DNA from: Litorilituus lipolyticus
GTDB taxonomy: Bacteria; Pseudomonadota; Gammaproteobacteria; Enterobacterales; Alteromonadaceae
DNA: 64,000 nt
Assembly (NCBI RefSeq): GCF_006439335.1
Contig: NZ_SAWY01000040.1
Coordinates: 87,000-150,999 of the forward strand
Reading direction: 5' to 3'
The translations under genes and the position numbers were made by a program. Shown here one piece after another: positions 8,281-18,800 of the stretch. The notes below the pieces were generated by a model. The model had not been told where the DNA came from, did no database searches, and was given only the letters and a program-made list of their open reading frames with translations. The stretch's first letter is position 1, and the number at the start of each line of letters is the position of its first letter.

Positions 8281-11200
8281 GTGAAAAAAATTTTTATTTT
8301 TCTACTTCTGTGCAATCAAAGCTTATTTGCTCAAGAGATAAAGTTATTTAAACGTTTTAACGTAGATAACCCTATGTCTTATCTATTTGTGAGAACGTTA
8401 GCTCAAGATAAAGATGGCTTTATGTGGATAGGTTCTCAAGAGGGCTTGCATCGATTTGACGGATATCAATACCTGAGCTTTCATCACGATGCTAATTTAG
8501 CGAGCTCATTAAGTTCTAATGTTGTTAGTAGTATCCTTATTAATAAACGAAACGAGCTTTGGGTAGGAACTCGTGGTGGAGGATTAAACTTATATCAAGA
8601 AAAAACTCAGGATTTTTTGCACTTTTCAACGAAAAGCAAAAGCTTGCCGCTTTCAAATGATAGTGTAAATACATTATATGAGACAAGTGATGGAAAGCTT
8701 TGGGTTGGTACTGATAATGGCGTGAATATTATTTACCAAAACCAAGGTAAGTGGCACGTTAAGAAAATCCAACAAGAGATAGGGCAGGTTAATAGCTTAT
8801 CTCATAACACTGTACATGCAATAACCGAAACAGATAGTAAACAAGTACTAGTAGGAACCAATGGTGGTGGCGTCTCTATATTTGATGAAAATGGAGATTT
8901 TTTAAGGACATTAACATACCAACAACAGGGTAAAAAATTAATAAATGCTCAATTTATTAATGCGTTATATTCAGATAAACAAGGTTTTATATGGGTTGGT
9001 ACTGTTGATCATGGCTTAATTAAATACAATCCTCGCGATAGAAGTCATAACCATTATGTGTTTAATGAAAATGACAGCCACTCGCTGATTAGTAACACTA
9101 TTGAAGATATTTTTCAGGACTCTAGTGGGCAAATCTGGATAGCTACTGACAAAGGAGCATTAACTTATAACAACCTCAATGATAACTTCTATAGGTATAA
9201 TCATTCACCGACAAATCCTTATAGTTTAAGTAATGATTTTACTTTAACATTTTTTGAAGATAGTAATAATTTAATGTGGATTGGCACTATGACTGGTGTA
9301 AATCGATGGGATGCTAATATGACTACATTTAAACAATATAGCGTTCAAACTCACCCACAATTACAAAACGATAATATAACTAGCTTTGCTCAGGATAATG
9401 AAAGTTCAATAATATTTAGTACATACAGTGGTGGAATATATAGATTATCGTTAGCAGATAACCAAGTGTCCCGTATGAACTTTAATGGTTATTTTTCTGA
9501 GTTACGTATTATGACTTTATTTCAGGAAGGACATAACTTATGGGTAGGGACAAGATCATCTGGCTTGTTCAAAATAGATTTAAAGAGTAAAGCTATTAAA
9601 AAATATAGCCATAAAGAGAATGATCAATCATCAATTTCAGCAAACAGTATTACTGATATTTTGAAAGATAATAATGGTAACGTCTGGGTTTCAACTTTTC
9701 ACCAAGGTTTAAATAAGCTAAATGCGGATGGTAGCTTCACTCGTTATACTCAAGACAAAGAGAATATGGAGCTCGGGCCTAGTAGCAATCATATTTTACA
9801 CTTACTTCAAGGGAAGGAAGGTAACCTTTGGCTTGCTACATATGGTGGTGGGCTCAGTCAATTAGATTTAAATACTCTAAAATTTACTCATTTACGTCAT
9901 GATGAAGCAAAGGTTGGCAGTATTTCCAGTGATTTGTCTTGGTTTATGTATCAAGATAAAGAGGCTAATTTGTGGGCTGGAACACAAGCTGCAGGCTTAA
10001 ATATATTGAAACAGCAGGATATAATTAATAATCGATTATCTTTTCAATATTTAGACACTAAGGATGGTATGAAAAGCCGCACAGTTTATGGAATATCACA
10101 AGACCCTAATGGCTATTTATGGTTTAGTACTAATAAAGGTATATCTCGCTTTGATACTAAAAGTCGGCGTTTTAAACACTTTGGGTTAAGCCATGGTTTA
10201 ATTGATTTGGATTTTAATCACGGTTCTATTTTTTCTAGTATGAATGAAACAATATATTTTGGTGCTGGAAAAAGCTTTGTAAGTGTAAACCCTAGTGATA
10301 TTGATGGCTCTAGGCAAGCGCCAGAAGTTCGGTTAACAAATATTTTGAATCTTAATGAGCCCATGACCTTTAATGAGAGGTTAAGTGATATATCGAGTAT
10401 TACTTTTGGTTATAAAGATCAAGTAATTTCATTTGAATATGTAGGATTGAATTATGCAAATCCAGAATCAACACGTTATAAGTATAGGTTACTGGGTTTT
10501 GATCAAGAATGGGTTAATGCTGACAAATTAAGAAGGGCAACTTATACCAATTTACCTCAAGGAAATTATCAGCTACAGATCATTGCTGGTAATAGTGATG
10601 ATGTCTGGAGTAAGCCATATCAATTAAATGTAGTTATGAATCCAGCGCCATGGAATACATGGTGGGCTTATTTAATCTATGTTTCAATTATCGCGTTTAT
10701 CATTTTAATGTACTCCCGATTATTAAATCGTAAATTATTGTTAGAGCAGCAGCAAAAATTGTTATTAGAAAAGCAAGTAGAAGAAAAAACACAAGAGTAC
10801 TTATTAAAAAATACTGAACTCGAACATGCTAATAAGCAATTAGAAAAAGCGGCAACTATAGATAAAATTACAGGGGTCAAAAGTCGTCGTTACCTAGATA
10901 TCTATATTGAGCAAGCTAGCCAATTAATGAACAACATTCATCAAAATTTGCTGCCTGTACAACGTAATATTTTGCCACGACTCTATATAATTATGATTAA
11001 AATAGATCAATTAAATAATGTGACGAATAGTCAATTGGTTAACTTAACCGATCTATTATTATATAGTCGAAATCCTGATGATCTGGTTATTCGTTGGTCT
11101 ACTGATACTTTTGCTATTATCGGTTATGAGAAAGAAAATAATGCTGCAGAACTATCTACTAGGTTAACTAAGCGTTTAGAAGATATTTTTGAAAAGCAAA

Positions 11201-11436
11201 CAACGGTGAGTATGGCTTTTTCTTTTTATCCATTTAATCGAGAACAACCTGTCGATATCTCGTGGGATCAAGTCAATGTTATTATAGAAATGGGATTAAA
11301 TATAGTTCAGCAAGATTCTAGTTTGTCTTGGTTAGGTTTTTGTGAACCCAAAGAGCAACCTTTTAATTATATGGACGTATTAAAGGTGAATAAGGTAAAT
11401 GAGTTAAAGCAGCACATTTTAATTAAGCAGGGGTAA
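8281..11436 (+). CDS. Reg_prop beta-propeller sensor with Y_Y_Y domain and degenerate GGDEF domain
   Basis: A 1051-residue membrane-bound sensor. Signal peptide MKKIFIFLLLCNQSLFA, then at least twelve two-component-regulator-propeller repeats (FMWIGS, ELWVGT, KLWVGT, FIWVGT, QIWIAT, LMWIGT, NLWVGT, NVWVST, NLWLAT, NLWAGT, YLWFST), enough for two seven-bladed propellers over about 25-690. A Y_Y_Y domain follows (about 700-785, 'YKYRLLGFDQEW'), one membrane helix (about 795-816), a coiled coil, and a GGDEF-fold domain (about 858-1040). The GGDEF signature is replaced by STDTF at 940-944 (context RWSTDTFAIIGY), so cyclase activity is unlikely; it may bind a ligand or partner. The start is GTG with a poor ribosome site. 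Convergent with a hybrid kinase only 23 bases away. Confidence 0.88.
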   Translation: MKKIFIFLLLCNQSLFAQEIKLFKRFNVDNPMSYLFVRTLAQDKDGFMWIGSQEGLHRFDGYQYLSFHHDANLASSLSSNVVSSILINKRNELWVGTRGGGLNLYQEKTQDFLHFSTKSKSLPLSNDSVNTLYETSDGKLWVGTDNGVNIIYQNQGKWHVKKIQQEIGQVNSLSHNTVHAITETDSKQVLVGTNGGGVSIFDENGDFLRTLTYQQQGKKLINAQFINALYSDKQGFIWVGTVDHGLIKYNPRDRSHNHYVFNENDSHSLISNTIEDIFQDSSGQIWIATDKGALTYNNLNDNFYRYNHSPTNPYSLSNDFTLTFFEDSNNLMWIGTMTGVNRWDANMTTFKQYSVQTHPQLQNDNITSFAQDNESSIIFSTYSGGIYRLSLADNQVSRMNFNGYFSELRIMTLFQEGHNLWVGTRSSGLFKIDLKSKAIKKYSHKENDQSSISANSITDILKDNNGNVWVSTFHQGLNKLNADGSFTRYTQDKENMELGPSSNHILHLLQGKEGNLWLATYGGGLSQLDLNTLKFTHLRHDEAKVGSISSDLSWFMYQDKEANLWAGTQAAGLNILKQQDIINNRLSFQYLDTKDGMKSRTVYGISQDPNGYLWFSTNKGISRFDTKSRRFKHFGLSHGLIDLDFNHGSIFSSMNETIYFGAGKSFVSVNPSDIDGSRQAPEVRLTNILNLNEPMTFNERLSDISSITFGYKDQVISFEYVGLNYANPESTRYKYRLLGFDQEWVNADKLRRATYTNLPQGNYQLQIIAGNSDDVWSKPYQLNVVMNPAPWNTWWAYLIYVSIIAFIILMYSRLLNRKLLLEQQQKLLLEKQVEEKTQEYLLKNTELEHANKQLEKAATIDKITGVKSRRYLDIYIEQASQLMNNIHQNLLPVQRNILPRLYIIMIKIDQLNNVTNSQLVNLTDLLLYSRNPDDLVIRWSTDTFAIIGYEKENNAAELSTRLTKRLEDIFEKQTTVSMAFSFYPFNREQPVDISWDQVNVIIEMGLNIVQQDSSLSWLGFCEPKEQPFNYMDVLKVNKVNELKQHILIKQG

Positions 11437-11459
11437 GCTTAAATTAGCATTATTTGGCT

Positions 11460-14450
11460 TTATGCAGAATCTATATGCTTTTGTTGATACTGCTTTGGAG
11501 TACAGCCAAAACTTTCCTTAAAACAACGGCCAAAGTAGGTTTGTGATGAAAAGCCCACATCAAGAGCAATTCGACCTATTTGTGTACCGTTCTTTAATAA
11601 ATCTTGTGCCTTCCTTAAACGAAACTCTTTAATAAAGTTATTCGGTGTTATGCCTAAGAGTACTTTTATTTTTCGTTGAAGCTGGCGTTCACTCATTGCC
11701 ATTTCTTTAGCTAGGTGAGATATTCCAAGCTCAGTTTCTGTATAGGTTTTAGCTGTGATTGCTTCCAATTTTGATAAGAACTGCTCATTGATTGAATCAG
11801 CACTTGTGTCATTCTCTAACAAAGACTCAACATTTTTATGAGATGTTTCTTTTCTTTCTTCTTTTTGTGTATTAGCAATTTTTTGTTGGAAGTTTTGCAA
11901 CAGCTGCTTTCTATTTTCGATTAAGTTATCAATTCTTATTAAAAGCTCTTGTTGATTAAACGGTTTACTCAAGTAATCATCGGCATGCAAATTTAATCCG
12001 TGTAATCTACTTTCAAGATCTGACCTTGCGGTTAATAAAATAATAGGGATGTGTGATGTAAGATCGTTTTCTTTTATTTTTTTCAGAACTTCGAAACCAT
12101 CTATGCCAGTAAGCATAATATCGCAAACAATTAAATCGGGAAGATATTCTTCTGCTAGGGTGATACCTAATTCACCGCTACTTGCTAATAAACAATGATG
12201 CTTTTGCTCAATAACCTGCTTAATATGACTTTGCATGTCTAAGTTGTCTTCAATTACTAATATAACTTGTTGAGAATGATCTGTTTGCTTACTGATTTGT
12301 TCTTTCTGTTCAATTAATAAAGAAGACACTTCATTTTCAGAAATGCTGATAGGAATTGAGAGCTCTTCTGTTGCAGGTTGAGCGCAAGGAATAGAAAGTG
12401 AAAACTTACTGCCTTGGTTATATTCACTGACCAAATTTATACGCCATTGATGTGCTTTCACTAACTCATTAACTAATGACAAGCCGATGCCAACACCAAA
12501 TATTGCATGGTTTTTATCATCATCTGCACGTTGGAAACGATCAAATATCTTGGCTTGAGAGGCTTTATTTATGCCAATTCCAGTATCAATCACATCAATA
12601 ATAATGGTGTCTTGGTCTTGGTAAGCATTAACTTTAATTTGACCACCAGAAGGTGTGTATTTAATAGCATTTGCAAGTAAGTTAAATATAATTTTTTCAA
12701 ACGCTTGGGCATCACACTCTAACCACAGATTATCTTCGATATTGGCTTCATAAGTTAAATTGCTTTGTATCGCTAATCTTGAAAATGAATCGGATGGCAT
12801 AGACATTAAGGTGTTAAGTCGATAAGTAGACATACTTAATGATGGGTTATCGGTTAGACGTGATAATTCAAGTAATTGTTCAACCATGCGAACTAGTCTC
12901 AAGCCATTACGCTTTGCGGTAGTGAGCTCTTCATTTTCTTCTTGAGACTTTGCAACCATTAAATAACGGTCAAGTATACCGTTAATAATAGTTAATGGAG
13001 TTCGAAATTCGTGTGATATGTTAGCGATAAACTTATCTTTAAGTTCAAGTGTTTGTTGCTCTGCTAGTTTTCTCGCTGTCAGGTTAATAAAAGTGATAAC
13101 AACTAATGGCTGCTCTTGTCTTTCTGCCCATTGTAATTCTACCTGAACGGGAAATTCCGAGCCATCAGTACGTATAGACGTACATTCAACTGATATGCCA
13201 TTCTCCTTTCGCTGTAATGCATACACATTACTTTTAAAGTTAAAGAAGTAATGCATTTTATCTTCAGGTGAAAATAATTTTGCGATGTCAGAGCCTAGCA
13301 ATTCTTGCTCTAAACACTGAAATATTTGCACAGCGGCTGGGTTTGCAGAAAGCACAGTACCTTTTATTGTACTGGTCAAGATTGCATTGTTGGACGCATT
13401 TACTATTGCTTTATCTTCACTATTAATCAGTGAATTTGTAAGCTCATCGTTTAAAGACTTTAGGGAAGATTGCTCTTGATTTAATGTATTAAGTTGTTGT
13501 TTTACTTTTATGTAAAGTTGTTTCTTACTACGTAAAATGTAGGTGGTTAATATAATCGCTATAAAGAGCCAGATAGCAATTAGGCTAGCTTGAAAGTGAC
13601 TCTGTGCAATATAAAACAGTGAAAACTCAGTGCCCACAATATGCACAGTTATTACACATACTGATAATACTAAAATATATAGCTCTGTTAAGGGCGTTTG
13701 CTTAAATGTTGGAGGGTGTTTGTGCTGAGAAAATGATAGGTTTGCGGCAAACATTAATAAGCAGTAGGGTAAAAACTGTACAGTGCTAATTATTAGCTGA
13801 TTATCATTAGTGATTTGATAATACTGAAAGAAGTTTTCAACTTCCCCCATGAGAATAGCGATTGAACCTAAAATTAATAAGCCATAAGTTTTATACCAAA
13901 ATCTATGCTGACTAGTCATTGCTAAAATACATAATCGAATGATTATGAATAAAGTCATACACAGTTCAAAAGTTATTGATGGTAAATGTGTTTGGTATTT
14001 TTGCTCAGAAAACTCAAATGGCATGAGTATGAAATAACAAAAACAAAATACAGAGAAACATATTGCAGGAACCTTGCCTCTAATATGCTTGTTTTGAGAT
14101 TTCCCTGATATATGAGGGCTGCTTTCAATGGCGAGTATAATAAAAAAGTAGCTGAGTAATGTTGTAAAGTCATCAAATAGCAGAAAATGTGACGATTGAT
14201 TATGTTGACTAAGTACAGAAGGAATTGATGCCGAAATAATGGCTAGGCTAAAAAATTGCCAAAATTGCTTTAAGCTTCGAGATTGACTGTGTTTATAAGC
14301 CAAAATAGAGAATATGAAGCTGAGCAGTTGAACTAGCGATATTGCTATGGGTTTTACAATACTCGTAGATGCATTAAAAAAGTAATCGTAAGGGAGAAAT
14401 GTGAGAATTAATGCAACGATTAACGTGATTTTTTTTAGAGTTAACTGCAA
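11460..14450 (-). CDS. Hybrid histidine kinase with membrane sensor, PAS, receiver and AraC output domains
   Basis: A 996-residue one-protein signalling chain. About eight membrane helices fill residues 8-305, then a coiled coil, a PAS domain (about 345-460), HisKA with phospho-acceptor His480 (ISHEFRTPL), HATPase_c with N box 590-594 (NLLAN), DTGIGI 622-627 and GVGIGL 652-657, a receiver domain (Glu734/Asp735, phospho-acceptor Asp777, Thr807, Lys829) and an AraC-type DNA-binding domain (about 900-990, RIALDVGFSSQTYFGRCFKESFG reads as the second HTH). All key residues are present. Bacteroidetes-style HTCS proteins carry Reg_prop repeats on the same chain; here those repeats sit in the convergent neighbour. 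The start is TTG with AGG upstream; no ATG fits. Confidence 0.92.
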   Translation of the reverse strand: MQLTLKKITLIVALILTFLPYDYFFNASTSIVKPIAISLVQLLSFIFSILAYKHSQSRSLKQFWQFFSLAIISASIPSVLSQHNQSSHFLLFDDFTTLLSYFFIILAIESSPHISGKSQNKHIRGKVPAICFSVFCFCYFILMPFEFSEQKYQTHLPSITFELCMTLFIIIRLCILAMTSQHRFWYKTYGLLILGSIAILMGEVENFFQYYQITNDNQLIISTVQFLPYCLLMFAANLSFSQHKHPPTFKQTPLTELYILVLSVCVITVHIVGTEFSLFYIAQSHFQASLIAIWLFIAIILTTYILRSKKQLYIKVKQQLNTLNQEQSSLKSLNDELTNSLINSEDKAIVNASNNAILTSTIKGTVLSANPAAVQIFQCLEQELLGSDIAKLFSPEDKMHYFFNFKSNVYALQRKENGISVECTSIRTDGSEFPVQVELQWAERQEQPLVVITFINLTARKLAEQQTLELKDKFIANISHEFRTPLTIINGILDRYLMVAKSQEENEELTTAKRNGLRLVRMVEQLLELSRLTDNPSLSMSTYRLNTLMSMPSDSFSRLAIQSNLTYEANIEDNLWLECDAQAFEKIIFNLLANAIKYTPSGGQIKVNAYQDQDTIIIDVIDTGIGINKASQAKIFDRFQRADDDKNHAIFGVGIGLSLVNELVKAHQWRINLVSEYNQGSKFSLSIPCAQPATEELSIPISISENEVSSLLIEQKEQISKQTDHSQQVILVIEDNLDMQSHIKQVIEQKHHCLLASSGELGITLAEEYLPDLIVCDIMLTGIDGFEVLKKIKENDLTSHIPIILLTARSDLESRLHGLNLHADDYLSKPFNQQELLIRIDNLIENRKQLLQNFQQKIANTQKEERKETSHKNVESLLENDTSADSINEQFLSKLEAITAKTYTETELGISHLAKEMAMSERQLQRKIKVLLGITPNNFIKEFRLRKAQDLLKNGTQIGRIALDVGFSSQTYFGRCFKESFGCTPKQYQQKHIDSA

Positions 14451-14612
14451 TTTTTAAACCTAAGTAAAGAGTCATGAATACTGTTAAGTTCAATTTATGA
14501 ACTTTTTATTTCTTATTATTAACTTACTATACATTATTTTAACAACACTGCAGTTTATATGAGTTTTTTACGATGTATTTTTTAAATATAATTTCTGTTT
14601 TTCTGTAAACCG

Positions 14613-14630
14613 TGTAAGACATATCGCACA
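14613..14630 (+). promoter_or_regulatory. Candidate GacA/UvrY upstream activating site of csrB
   Basis: TGTAAGACATATCGCACA matches the TGTAAG-N6-CTTACA type site in 10 of its 12 fixed positions. It sits about 170-190 bases before the likely csrB start, the distance known for UvrY/GacA sites at csrB and rsm genes. Only one half site is perfect. Confidence 0.5.
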
Positions 14631-14799
14631 TGGTCGTGAGATATATTGGCAATTCATGCTGATATTACGAATGTGGTTTTCTGTATCTTTATGTTATTTA
14701 AAGTTATTTTGCGTTGTTCGTCATGTTACATTTAAATTACAAACAAGTCATTTTAGCAAACCTACTTTTAGCTTTTTGAAATAGGTGTAATATTAATAA

Positions 14800-15212
14800 T
14801 GTCAGGACGACATGGAGCAGGGGGCTTTATTATGAACAAGGATTTGCTCGCAGGAATACTTGCTTAGGATAGGCAAGAATGGTTTTAGGATAAACCATGA
14901 AAGTGGAAATATCAAAGGATTGATATAATAAGGATGTTGAAAGGAAACGAGGAAAATCAAAACAGGATGTTTTGTTAAGGGAACTTTAAGGACAAAGTAT
15001 AGTGGCAGGATGTTGCTAAGGGACGATATAAACATGGATGTGGGTTGATTAGGAAGATCAACGTCAGGAAGACAGTAGTAAAAGGACAATGAGAGGACTC
15101 ATTAGGATAGACTAAGGATAGTTATTCAAGGAAGAAACGAGAACACCATATTTAGTGCAGGACGCACGATATAAGCTAGTATAAAATGCGGCTCACTGAG
15201 CCGCATTTTTGT
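14800..15212 (+). ncRNA. csrB: CsrB-family regulatory RNA (CsrA-sequestering)
   Basis: About 410 nt without a credible reading frame but with about 25 GGA motifs, some 20 of them AGGA, many shown in hairpin loops: GTC-AGGAC-GAC at the 5' end, CTTGC-TTAGGATA-GGCAAG, ATGGTTT-TAGGATA-AACCAT, ATATCAA-AGGA-TTGATAT, AAAAC-AGGA-TGTTTT and GTTGATT-AGGAA-GATCAAC. Such loops bind the translational regulator CsrA and take it away from mRNAs. It ends in a strong terminator (15184-15208), as known csrB genes do. A TAATAT at 14788 may be the -10 box; the exact 5' end is uncertain by a few bases. Confidence 0.93.
15184..15212 (+). terminator. csrB terminator
   Basis: AAATGCGGCTC, short loop, GAGCCGCATTTTT: a GC-rich stem with a U tract, the usual end of csrB RNAs. 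Confidence 0.92.
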
Positions 15213-15443
15213 TTCTGAAATTTTTCAACGTATTTTCACTTTTTAACAGCACATCTAAATATTTATTACACTATTATTTTAGATTTTTAGTCATTTCTTT
15301 ATTTTATTAAGTTGCTTTTTATTTTTAATTGAGTAGCTTATTCAGGGGGTTATGTTTAGCAAATATGCTCAGTTAAGTATAAAGGTGCTGTTATATTGGC
15401 TGAGCAATTCATTAAATAGAAATTTATTCGTTCAGGACAATAG

Positions 15444-15800
15444 ATGTATCTATCCTTGCAAAAAATAGCTAACACTTTACTACCAGTAAAAGGAGTTATG
15501 CTAATTATGATAATGAGCTTAATTGGTTTTATTGGATATCAACTTGTGATTAATACCCCTGGTACTATGCAAAGCCATTTGCTGAAGGTGTGTTTATTAT
15601 CATTGTTATGGCTTTTATTGTTTTATACTGTCATTTTGACTTTTTCAGGTGATGTACAAAGCGGGATTAAGTCAACAACTTTGTTTGGCAAGTTAAAAGC
15701 AAAAATTGTCAGTTTTACTCAATGGTTACTCACAGTGTTATTTATTATGTTAACTATCGCTACTTTATTAATAACTAGTCGTATGGCAAATGTGATTTAA
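15444..15800 (+). CDS. Small membrane protein of unknown function
   Basis: A 118-residue protein with three predicted membrane helices (about 16-37, 45-67 and 91-112) and a short basic loop (GKLKAKIVSFTQW) between the second and third. I do not recognise a family. AGGA lies 7 bases before the ATG. It is alone between csrB and the convergent collagenase gene, with a shared terminator. No functional hint from neighbours. Confidence 0.65.
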   Translation: MYLSLQKIANTLLPVKGVMLIMIMSLIGFIGYQLVINTPGTMQSHLLKVCLLSLLWLLLFYTVILTFSGDVQSGIKSTTLFGKLKAKIVSFTQWLLTVLFIMLTIATLLITSRMANVI

Positions 15801-15810
15801 ACTAAGCATA

Positions 15811-15842
15811 AAAAACCCAACATAATGATGTTGGGTTTTTAG
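15811..15842. terminator. Bidirectional terminator
   Basis: AAAAACCCAACAT (15811-15823) and ATGTTGGGTTTTT (15828-15840) form a long stem with A and T runs on the two sides, serving both the small membrane gene and the collagenase gene. Confidence 0.88.
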
Positions 15843-15873
15843 TGTTAAGTTATTACTTATTAGATAAAATTTA

Positions 15874-18800
15874 TTATCTTTCAGTAACCCTTAGTTCTAC
15901 ACCACCAAATTCACCATCTAAAGTGATGTAGTGCCAGTAAACATCCGGATTTAGCTGAACTTCTAAGCTATCCCAGTTTCCATCACCGTTAGCGTAACCG
16001 TCATTATCTTGTGCTGTTGGCCAGCCATCAGCTTTAAACATAATGTCAGCATTCCCCCAGCCGCCTGTAGTACTTAATCTAAGACGAGTAGATAATCCAG
16101 CTTCGTTACGGATGAAGAATGATGCGCGCCCACCTGAAGAATTAATACATTCAACGATTTGATTCGTTATTAAGGTTGTATTCTCAGGGTCATGAGCATT
16201 TTCTGCTACGTTAACCTCACAGGGTGAAAAGTCAGTACTAATCGTTACTGGTTCACCGGCCCAGTTACCAGCGGTACCTGAAGCAGCTGAGTCTTCATCA
16301 TTTGGACCAAGCTCAACAATATTGCTTTCGCCTAATACCACACCATTTATTAACCAGTCATTAAACTCGTTATCGTAAGCAGTGCCAATATTATCCATGT
16401 AAGTTTGGTACTCAGGGTATTGTCCTGTACGCGTTAAGCTAAGAATTTGATTCACATCATTTCTGTGATTCTCAAACATAAAGCGAACAGCTAAGTAACC
16501 CCAGCGATAAATACGTGTTTGACCTGAGTTGTAGTCATTTTTGAAGATTTCAGATAATGCTACATCCTGTGATTGACCTACAGAAATTGCATAATCATTA
16601 CCATCACCTTGAGAAATGTATTCACCTAAACCTTCAGACCACCATACAGTATTGACAGTCATACCAAGTTGGAAATCACCGTATAAATCGAAACGACCAT
16701 CTAAGTAATGCACATATTCATGTTGTAGGTTCCAAACATGGAATTCAGGCTTAATCCACTCGGCTTCATACGCAATGAAGCGTGCTTGGTTCTTCTCGTT
16801 AATTGGCGCACCTTCTAAGTACATACCACCATTGTTGGTATTGATACCGAAGAATTGACCTGCATAAGTTTGGTAATCATCTGAAGAGTCGAAAATAACT
16901 AATTCTAAAGATTGGTTATTATCGTCAGCTACTGGTTGATAACCTGTACCTAAGATTTGATGGAAGTTAGTTTCTTGACCGCCTAATACTTCGCAAATCC
17001 AAGCAGCTTGATCGTTATACATATGTTGCGCACGAATCTTAAGACTATCTGAACACTTATAGTTAAATGCTAATGTTTCTGCTTCTAACGTATAAGCGAA
17101 ACCACAGATGTTATAATAGCCACAGTCAGCACGGTCGTAGTAATCAGACATGCTAGCTGCTTTAATCCATAAGCCTCTAGTGTCATCATCTTTGCTAGTA
17201 CTATCAAGTACGGCTTTTACTAGTGACTTAACACGTGGGAATAACTCATCGATATGATATAAGCGAGACATTTCGTTTACAGCATTTAATAAAACATACT
17301 CAGCATCAGTACCAATCATGTCACGGTTAGTGTTTTGGAAGTCATATAAAACATCTAAAATACTGTCGTCAGCAATAAATATAGCTTTCATTGCATCATC
17401 CCATTGAGCACGGAACAACGTAGTGAAAACAGCATTTGCAGCAGCATTCATGTTAAAGCTAGATTTCCAATCAGCATTGTAATCAGTTAAGACTTTAATT
17501 GTAATATCATTAAAATCTGCACCTAATCCAGCTGAGTCAACTGTTATAAGTGACTCTTTTAATACACTACCATTAGCTTCACTTGTGATCCAAGCATTGC
17601 CATTATTAAAAAATGCACGTAATGCTGTCTTAATTGTTGCTTTTACAGCGCTTGTGTATTCAGGTACGTCATCTGGGTGTGAGAATGAGACATAGAATGA
17701 ACCACGTAAGAAATAGAACAATGATTCAAGACCTGTAGTGTCTTCACCAGTATATGACGGAGCACGGCTATTAATTGCATTAGCAATGGCTAACATATTA
17801 GCTTCTGAGTAGATTTGTGTCGCATCAGAACCACTAATGTTATAGATAGGGCTAACATTTTGTGGGTGAGAAATAGCAATACGCTCTACAAGTTCATCAC
17901 CGTTTAACCCTAAGAAGCGAGTGGCATCTGTTGGGAAACCATCATCAGGGATTTCATTACCACCGCCTGTTGTTGGGAATTTGGTTTTGTCTGTAGCAAC
18001 TAAGAAGCTTACTTCATCAGCATCACCACCGTTAGCGTCTAGTAAAACATATAACCAGCCTTTGTTTGCTGTAAGAGTTACAGACTCACCAGTACCTGTG
18101 CTTGTTGATACGTTTTCGTAGTTACTTGTTGATGCCCATGTTTCACCGTTAGTGTAGATAGCTAAATCAGCTGTACCACCTGCAGTAGACATGGTTATTT
18201 CAAGGTTATCACCTGGTACAAAAATGTAGTACGAAGAAGAACCTGAAATATTAACACACTCAACTTGGTTAAAGGTTAACTCTTGTTCTTCTAAAGTGTC
18301 AGCACCACACATACCTGGGTTAGTCGGTAAGGTAGGAACATTTGGATTAGTGCCGTCACCAGAACCATCGCCAGAGCCGTCACCGTCGCCAGAACCGTTA
18401 CCAGAACCGTCGCCAGAACCGTCACCAGAACCGTCACCAGAACCGTCACCAGAACCGTCACCAGAACCGTCACCAGAACCGTCACCAGAACCGTCACCAG
18501 AACCGTCGCCAGAACCGTCACCAGAACCGTCATTCGCTGTGAATGAGTCAGCATCAATCACGTAAGTGTTTACAGCTTCAGTTAATACCGCAACACCTAA
18601 ACAACTGTTATTACTATCAGCAACCATTAAACGGTCACCTTGTGCCCAGTAATCAGCAGTATAGCTGTCACCGTTGTTCAAGGTTTGGTAGTTGTTATCT
18701 AGGTTAGGTTCACCAGTTGTTACGTCTACCCAGTAAAGATTTACTGGTGTATCTGTGGTGTTAGTGATTGAGATTTCAGCACCATCAGCAGAACGTGTAT

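Noticed and set aside
14802..15089. 95-codon minus-strand ORF
   Set aside because: It lies wholly inside the csrB RNA on the other strand, has no ribosome site and no family-like sequence; the GGA/hairpin pattern explains the region.
18359..18532. Possible CRISPR array
   Set aside because: The repeat is 12 bp with no spacers, in frame, and codes for a linker.
18291..18565. Pro-Glu-Ser-rich and Val-Leu-Thr-rich ORFs across the 12-bp repeat
   Set aside because: They are other-frame readings of the GSGD-coding repeat within the collagenase gene.
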